A stretch of 64,000 nt of DNA from Neoceratodus forsteri (lineage: Eukaryota; Chordata; Ceratodontiformes; Ceratodontidae). The stretch covers positions 1,242,881,001 to 1,242,945,000 of the forward strand of contig CM057452.1 of the NCBI GenBank assembly GCA_016271365.2. The letters run 5' to 3'. Below are positions 57,232 through 64,000 of this stretch, one piece after another. Position 1 is the stretch's first letter, and each line of letters starts with the position of its first letter. Under the pieces are notes generated by a model. The model saw nothing but the letters and a program-made list of their open reading frames with translations. It ran no database searches and was not told the origin of the DNA. The position numbers and the translations under genes were made by a program.

Positions 57232-57397
57232 GAGATGTTGCAGAGTTTTACCTTGCCTATGAAGTTACAGCAAAGTGATAACATTTGCCTCAAGAACTGG
57301 AGAGGAGGTGATGCGGTCCCACTACATAACAATGGCATCAAGCAGGAGGCTAGCAACTACAGGCTAATAGGTCTTTCTTCAGTGGTGGGGAAATTAT
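57232..57397 (+). mobile_element. CR1 LINE fragment (RT start)
   Basis: Reads VPLHNNGIKQEASNYRLIGL and SSVVGKL, the IPLHKSGSREEASNYRPxSLTSVVGK block. It stops at a TTTATTTATTTAG insertion edge and resumes near 58670. Confidence 0.8.
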
Positions 57398-58669
57398 TTA
57401 TTTATTTAGTTTTTGTTTACCGGGCAAGTGTACTAAACAAAAACTTTACTTATTTTCAGGCACAACCCAGGAGAAATACAAACAGAGAAAAAGGCAAATT
57501 ACAGGTGACAAAACAAAACAGTATAGCATTCCATACACAATAAAGCAAGACTATTGATACTGATACAAATTCAGTGATTACAGCCATTACAGCAGTGCAA
57601 GACATCAAAACAGTGGACCTCACTCAAGAAATTTTACAATTAAGCAGTCAAATAGTTAAGAGCTAAAGTTTGCAGAAGAGATATATATTAGGTGATTTTT
57701 CTACAGATCAGTACATGTGCATTTGTCAGAGATCATGAGAAGGGTACAAAGCCCATTTTTAAAGGACTGATGTGTTTGGGAGTGCCTATCAGATATTGGC
57801 AGGGAGTTCCAAAACTTGGGGGCCGATATGTGAAGGCATGTTCCTCCATTTGCATAGTAAGGAAAGGGAAAGGGGAAATTGTTTAACCAGGAAAGGCACG
57901 CTAAGCCAGAGCTCATTTCCAGGTGCGACCTGGGAGCACAAGGAGGTTAGGTGACTTGCTCAGGGTCACATAGTATGCAAGTGGAAGCTGTGGGATTCAA
58001 ACTCAAGTCTGGTCTGTTGGATGTCACCAGATTTACAGCTCAGAGCCTAAGACCACTGCACTATACTTCCTAATACATTTGGGTATGCCTAAGAGAGACC
58101 TTTCTGCAGACAGTGGATAGGCCTATATGACTTGATTTAAAAAGGTGACCAGAGATGCCAGAGTTCTAATTCTAATGATGTTATCTCATTCAATCAGCAG
58201 TGTAATGTCAGTAGGAGACTGGGGAGAGCCAGCCCAGGCTAGAGTATACTATGCAACTAACTATGAGTGAGTCTGAGTACTGATAGTGCAAAGTGACAGA
58301 TGATGCTGTAACATGTATTTCACTTTTGCAGGCCCCCATTGTTGGCATCCAGGTATGTCATAAGCCCATAGGTTAGGCTAGATCTGAGAACCCCCTGGAC
58401 AATGGACAGTCTAGCTGCAGTGGTCAGAGAAGACCTGATTCTATAGGCCAACTCCAACTTAGTATTTACTGCTTTACATACAATCATTATTTGTCAATTA
58501 AAGTCCAGTGAAGGGTCTAAGGTTACTCTGAAATATTTGAAAGAGTCAGCCAAGGAGTGCCGTCTGGGCCAGGGATAGTAAGAGCAGAGGTACTGGCCTT
58601 AATTCTGGGTGCTGAGCAAAAAAAGTATAGCAACTGTCTTGTTAGTGTTCTGTAGGAGTCTGTTATACT
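57398..58669 (-). mobile_element. LINE of the 60064-62060 family, 3' region, inserted in CR1
   Basis: The edge TTTATTTAGTTTTTGTTTACCGGG..CTTATTTTCAGG is the reverse complement of the 3' end at 61995-62058 (CCTGAAAATAAGC..CTACCTGGTAAAAACAC). The interior is untranslated or decayed sequence without clear RT blocks, and it contains a MIR-like SINE. Confidence 0.65.
57885..58075 (-). mobile_element. CORE-SINE / MIR-like SINE
   Basis: Plus orientation AGGTTAGGTGACTTGCTCAG, GGTCACATAGTATGCAAGT and TGGGATTCAAACTC (B box in complement), then AGACCACTGCACTATACTTCC (tRNA-like head in complement). It is the clearest MIR-like match in the window. Confidence 0.75.
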
Positions 58670-58805
58670 TTAGTCACGACTGTAGAAGATCAAAATCCAA
58701 CTAACGGAAATTCTGCTAAAAGGAATACTGGTACAGTATCTAGGATACAATGGAATGCAAGACCACATGCAGCATAGCTTGGGGAGGGGGCATACCAAGC
58801 AAATC
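58670..58805 (+). mobile_element. CR1 LINE fragment, continuation of 57232-57397
   Basis: Decayed equivalent of the LLKERIVQHLESxGxQD..QHGF block (CTGGTACAGTATCTAGGATA region, CATACCAAGCAAATCCAATA for TCQTNLI). It ends where a second CR1 copy begins at about 58806. Confidence 0.65.
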
Positions 58806-60063
58806 CAATATATTTCTTTGACATTGGTGGTGGAAAAGTTAATGAAATCACTGTTGAAGGAAAGGATTGTGGAATAACTTGAATCCAGTGAGTTACAAAT
58901 CCTGATACAGCATGGGTTCACAGGGGAGAAATGATGTCAAATGAACCTGATAGATTTCTTTGACTGGGTAACAAAGGGATTACATCATGGTGGAGTGGTG
59001 AACATGGCCAACATAGATTTCAGTAAGGTGTTGAACACTGTTCCACATTGGAGAAGAACAAGCAAGCTGGGTAGCTTATTAGTGGGTCCAAAAGTGGTAA
59101 ACTGGGTAAGAAATGTGTTAGGAGATAAGCCACAGAGAGTGGTGGCAAACAGAGTTCACTCTGAGGAAGGGAGGGTGACCAGCGGAGTACCTCAGGAATC
59201 AGTGCTGGGGCAGGTCTTCTTTAATGTCTTTATTAGTGATATTGCAGAGAAGCTGAAAGGGAATTTCTGCCTTTTTGCAGATGGCACCAAAATCTGCAAT
59301 AGGGTAAACACTTCAGGTGTGGGGGTGGAAAAGATGAGCAAAGACCTAAGTAAACTCAAGGAATGATCAAGGGTATGGCAGCTGAGGTTTAATGCACAAA
59401 AGTAAAAAATAATACACTTAGGGCACAGAAACCCAGGGAAGAGTACAAAATGGGTGGAGTGCTATTGATGACTATCAAGCAGGGAAGAGACATTAGGATA
59501 ATTATACCTGATGTCCTATAAATGGTCAGTGATTGCGACAAGGCAGTCAGAAGGACTAGTGGTATCCTGGGCTGCTTGGGGAGTATCACCAGCAGAAAAA
59601 GAGGTGCTGTCTGTATAGGTCACTGGTAGGATCCCACCTAGAGGACTACGTCTGGTTCTGGAAACTACATCTCCAGAAGGACATAGACAGACTGGAGGTG
59701 ATCCAGAGTAGGGCAACTAAAATACTGCAGGGTCTGCATTAAATGCCCTACCAGAGAGACTAAAGGACCCCAATATGTACACCCCAGAAGACAGAAGGGA
59801 GAGAGCGGATGTGACAGTGACCTTTAAATACCTCACAAGGCTAATTTGGGTGCAGAAAGGAAGTATTTTCAGGAAAAAAGGTGCTCGAGGATAAAGGGAC
59901 ATGCAATGAAGCTGCAGGGGGGTAGATTCTGGAGATATGTGAGTAAGTACTTCACAGAAGAAAGAGTGGTGGATTCCTACAGCAGCCTTTCAGTGGAGGT
60001 GATGCAGGGGAAAACAGTGGTGGGGTTAAAGAATGCATTAGATAGGCAGAGGGAATCATGTTT
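58806..60063 (+). mobile_element. CR1 LINE (family B), RT and C-terminus
   Basis: VEKLMKSLLKERIVE at 58827, MNLIDFFDWVTKGLHHGGVV at 58941, IDFSKVLNTVPHW, VTSGVPQESVLGQVFFNVF, and the active site FADG (59274-59285; second Asp is Gly). C-terminal EDYVWFWKLHLQKDIDRLEV-type sequence is near 59640-59700. Its last 140 bases lie at 62061-62205, after an inserted LINE. Confidence 0.85.
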
Positions 60064-62060
60064 CTAAATCTGCAGGCTCGAATGGTACTGAGACCAAGCC
60101 CCTTAAGCTTGCTGCCAATGAGTTGGCCTCACCTGTTGCTAAATTAATCAACTTATTCCTTGCCACTGGTGTAGTGCTTGCCTTATGGAACACATATCAT
60201 GCTGTTCCTGTCTTTAAGAAAGGGGACCTTAAATTACTTAAAAATGATTGGACCACTGCCATCCTTTCTGCTATGAACAAAACACTTGAAAAGGTGGAGG
60301 CCTCACAACTCACTACCTCTTCACCTGCGACCTTCTATCCTCTGCAAAACTTGGCTTTCAAAAAGGATATTGCACTACCACTGCCCTTCTCACTCTAACC
60401 ATCAGTATTGCCTCAGCTATGGTCTCTGGTACAGTAGCCTCATAAGCGTCTTTATAGACCCAACAAAGGCTTTTGATCTTGTTGATCATGCCCTACTCAT
60501 TGGCAAACTTGTTAACTTGGGAATCTCACCCAACTGTTCTCCCCTACTTTTGTGACTATCTGGCAAAAAAGATCCAGAGAGTCAAATACGTGTTCTCCCT
60601 CTCCGACCCTGTCCCAACTCTGGTGGGTGTTCCCCAAGGTTCTATTATAGGTTCACTTCTGTTTGCCCTACACATAAACTCTTTAAACGAAAACTTCCCC
60701 ACTGCACTGCCATTCTCCATGCTGAGGATTTGGTCCTTTATACCTGCTCCAAATGTACAGATCAAATTAACCAACATTTAACATCTTACCTACAGTCTGT
60801 GCATACTTAGTTGCCTGCAAACAAACTAATTCTGAACATGACTAAAATGCAAACAATGCTGTTCGGGACATCCCCCCAGATTAAGAATATACCCATCCTC
60901 TCCATCCATACTGTAGCTTGCAACAATGGCACTTTAGTCACCATGGTCTCCTACTTCACAAACCTTGGAGTCACTCTTGAACCCTCACTAGATCAGTCCT
61001 CACATGTCATTGAAGTTTGCAAGTCAGTCATATCCATGCTTGATGTCTCCTATAAGGTGGGTCATAATTTGACTCCACATGCTCACTTTGCCATCACCAG
61101 TGGAATGCTCCTCCCCAAACTCCCTTATGGTTCCCCTGTGTTCTTGACTGTCTCTAAGTCTACTCTCCTTAGGTGGGATGATACTTACAACAATAGCCGT
61201 CATTCTGCATCGGCATCTCACTGGCTCACTCATCTCTGTTCTCTGAAAGACAGGATAGGTTGGCTTCTTCTGTCCTCCATACAGGATCATAGTTTTCTTT
61301 TTTTTTGGAGGGATGATCCTTAGCATCATGCGTAGTGTCCTAACTCAATCACTTGCTACACTTCTCAAACAGGTGACTAGTGTCTACCCATGAAGGTCAG
61401 GGGGCAATGTTCTACTGGCTATCTTTAAGATTAGAGCACAAACTGGTGCATTGTCCTGTGCTTTTGTACCCCTTAAACTATAAAACTCCATATCAGTTGA
61501 AAATTATCTTTGATCCTCATTGCCTACTTTTCATATTAGCTGCCATAAATATCTCCTTAGTTTGGCATGCTGCTCTTGCTGGTAAACCTGAGCAATCTCT
61601 GTATGGTACTCATACACTGTACAGTATGTTTACATACAGTATAATCAGTGTTGATCTGTTATCATGGTACTTACATATCTTTTTGTATAGCTTCATGTGG
61701 ATCGATACTATGTCTAAATTTTCCTTCCTATGACATGATGTTTAACTAATATATTTCTTCCTTTCATTGTTTATTGTACTACAAAGTATTGCTATGTTAT
61801 TGTACTGTGAACAACTCTTCACATATTTGATGTACTATTTACCATACTGACAAATTTGATTAATTGCATTGCCTTGTATGTATTCCCCTTCCATGCTGCA
61901 GTGCCACGTTTCATGTCTCCTCCCCTCACTACCTATCGTATTACAATGCATTCTGCTGTATGTATCACATTGTATGGAACTGTGTTATGTAATCTCGTAC
62001 CTGAAAATAAGCATTGATTATCTAGGGTGCCTACCTGGTAAAAACACTAAATAATTAATT
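60064..62060 (+). mobile_element. LINE (L2/Crack-like, family uncertain) inserted in CR1
   Basis: DPTKAFDLVDHALLIGKLVN (60457), VGVPQGSIIGSLLFALHINS (60628), a decayed dyad in CATGCTGAGGATTTGGTCCT (HAEDLVL; first Asp is Glu), PANKLILNMTKMQTMLFG (60811) and FTNLGVTLEPSLDQSSH follow. The C-terminal PKLPYGSPVFLTVSKSTLLR ends in SLKDRIGWL. The 3' end is CCTGAAAATAAGCATTGATT..GGTAAAAACAC. A 170-codon frame (60811-61323) remains open. Confidence 0.82.
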
Positions 62061-62205
62061 AGTGGAAAAGAAGTTGGGAGGAAGAAAGAGCTGTAGATCA
62101 AGAATGGTCTGCGGTAATAATAAAGGTAGTGAAAAATGGGTAGACTGGGTGGGCCAAGCAGTCCTTATCTGCCATCAAATTCAATGTTTCCATATGTCTA
62201 TTAAA
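62061..62205 (+). mobile_element. CR1 family B 3' end, continuation of 58806-60063
   Basis: AAATGGGTAGACTGGGTGGGCC, AGCAGTCCTTATCTGCC and TTCAATGTTTCCATATGTCTA form the CR1 tail. It completes the copy interrupted by the LINE. Confidence 0.82.
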
Positions 62206-62915
62206 TAAAATCATGCCACTTTGTGCCCAAACCATTCTGTCTCTGATTTTTATCATGTAATACTATTCTGCAAACAATAGAGGTGAAAGTTACTAGACTG
62301 CTTGGAGCAATGGTTTGGTGGCTGTATAAGCATAATGTTGAGTTTTATTGAACTTTGTGCAATGTCTTGAACTTTTTTCAACTACATTGGAGGTATTAGT
62401 ATATTGCTAAGGTGAGACACACCTTCAGGTGGTATGCTTTGACATTAAATAATTTAATAGTAATTAGCCATAGTTGTCTAGATTGCCATGTTTGGATTCT
62501 CTGGAATTTAGAGGGCAGTATCATATGATAACATTCTTAGACATACTGGTATTGGCACAAAGTGGTGTAATTTTATTAATTCTTAGTCTGATTAATTAAA
62601 TGTTATGGTGGAGGTTTGTCACTGGATTTTATGACATGTAGATAAACTGTATTATATTTTGTGTTTCTGTACGTGTGTTTTTTTTTATTAGAAACATCAA
62701 ACTGAAGCAGTGGCCTAGCCATGAAATGTCTTGTCTTGAGGGGCAGACATAATAAAGTTTAACTAGTCCAGAGAATAGGAGTTGATCCTTCATAACTTAC
62801 TACTTGTGAACTTATATTGCACTGACGAGTTCCTCTGGACTTAAGATTGTTTATTAGGCTTGCAATCCATGAGCATCCTAATCCTTATACGTGAGCAGGC
62901 AATTTATTGACACTC
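62206..62915. other. No recognised feature
   Basis: A/T-rich, no motif. Confidence 0.5.
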
Positions 62916-63560
62916 ACTAAACTGGATCTGATGACCTCAAGGTGTCAGTGCAGTGTGAAAAAGCAGTGAGTAGGTCTAGTGGACTGCTTGGGTGGATAAG
63001 GAGGGGTATTTTCTATAGGAGGCATTAGGTGGTGTTGCCACTGTATCGCTCACTGGTGAGACCCCTCTTGGATTACTGTGTCCCATTTTGGAGGCTGCAT
63101 CTCTGAATAGACATAGACAGGGTGAAGACAGCCCAGAAGAGGGCAACTAAAATGGAACAAGGATTGCACAACAAGCCCTATGAGCACAGAGTGAGTGATC
63201 ACAAAATGTGCAACCTGGAAGACAGGAGAGCCAGAGGGGACATGATAGAGACCTACAAGTACCTCACAAGGATGAACAGGGTGCATGAATGGAGTCTTTT
63301 TCAAATGAGAAAGAACACCAGGATCAGAAACATGCAAAGAGACTGGAGATGGGAATGTTAAGAGATGTGTGGAAGTGTTTCATTACTGAAAGGGTAGTAG
63401 ATTATGTAGGACAGATTGCCAGTGGAAGTAGTGGAAGTGGAAACAATTGCAGGCTTCAAGCATGTGTGGGACAGAAATAGGGGTGTATTAGAAAATAGGC
63501 AGGATGGAGGGAGGATAGTTGGAGACCAGTTGAGTCTGCAGAGAAAGATTAAGCAAGATG
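62916..63560 (+). mobile_element. CR1 LINE (family B) C-terminal part
   Basis: Equivalent of DDLKVSxQCxKAV..GxLG (62940-62990), LYRSLVRPLLDYCVPFWRL-type sequence (63040-63100), QKRATKMEQGLHNKPYEHRV, then GDMIETYKYLTRMNRVHEWS. Ends near TGTGGGACAGAAATAGGGGT; the octamer tail is not present. Confidence 0.82.
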
Positions 63561-64000
63561 ACTTTACATGACTTTGCCTGCCAAAAACACTTCAAAGTTG
63601 GCCAACTTCTAGAATTAATTCACAAAACAAAGTTAGTGTGCAGGGAAAGCAGCGTATAGGATTTGTAAAAAAATGCTTAGGAGAGAAGGAATATCCTAAT
63701 TGCACTCCTAACATCCCTTTATGGAGTACTGTATGTTCACTCCAAGTGTTATAAATGGTCATTGTCTAGGGTCTGACAAGGTGCCTGATTATGACTGCAG
63801 TGCACTGAGGAGTCCCAAAGATGAGGAACCACATGTTTTTATTTTGACATTTTTATGTTTGCTTGCACGTAAGTGCAAGAAACATAGTGCCATCATCCGA
63901 GTTTTCGGAGGTGTGGCAGCCCTCTTCCAGTTCAGTCAGTGTGTTTGCAGGTGCTGCCACAGTTCTCCAATGGCTGCTGGAGCTGTCTATGACAGCAGTT
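63561..64000. other. No recognised feature
   Basis: No coding motif, repeat or SINE head identified up to the window edge. Confidence 0.45.

Overview
This window is vertebrate nuclear DNA made almost entirely of nested, decayed transposable elements. There are no bacterial-type genes, rRNAs, tRNA genes or CRISPR arrays. The mix points to a non-mammalian vertebrate with a large genome: CR1 LINEs with octamer 3' tails, L2-like and L1/Tx1-clade LINEs, CORE-SINE/MIR-like and V-SINE-like elements, tRNA-Leu-like SINEs, Ty3/gypsy elements with a SCAN-like gag, and a TTAA-flanked DNA transposon. My best guess is an amphibian, perhaps a caecilian, with low to moderate confidence.

Layout. 1-3.4 kb: the 3' half of an L1/Tx1-clade LINE, then an L2-like tail. 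3.65-10 kb: one minus-strand L2-like LINE split by two CR1 insertions of opposite orientation. 10-16.9 kb: sparse DNA with old L1-clade, CR1 and SINE remnants. 16.9-22.7 kb: a complete but dead Ty3/gypsy element (LTRs of about 1.13 kb) inserted into a minus-strand LINE. 24.25-26.1 kb: a foldback DNA element with a 70-bp tandem repeat present in both orientations. 26.6-43.5 kb: a LINE interrupted at a TTAA site by a 15.3-kb DNA transposon. 43.9-55.5 kb: a second, related gypsy element, itself hit by two CR1s. 57.2-63.6 kb: CR1 copies nested with another LINE.

The main discovery is the 27,018-42,306 element. It has matching TTAA flanks, termini starting AGGACAAATAAA, and imperfect terminal inverted repeats of about 240-260 bp, which suggests the Kolobok superfamily. 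Removing it rejoins an open LINE reading frame. It carries the only cellular-type gene in the window, a three-exon plus-strand gene (27,295-33,775; about 197 residues). The gene encodes a stand-alone protein related to the cysteine-rich intracellular 'ballast' domain of the P2X7 receptor. Both introns fit GT-AG and phase 2. The start codon lies just inside the left inverted repeat, next to a CRE-like motif. One single-base frameshift in exon 2 leaves it unclear whether the copy works. No transposase was found.

Both gypsy elements place integrase before reverse transcriptase (gag-PR-INT-RT-RH), the order known from Gmr1-type elements, whose gag is related to the SCAN domain. In the first element a deletion has joined integrase to the end of RT. 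The coding remnants are all frameshifted, interrupted by stops or missing catalytic residues, so the retroelements look dead.
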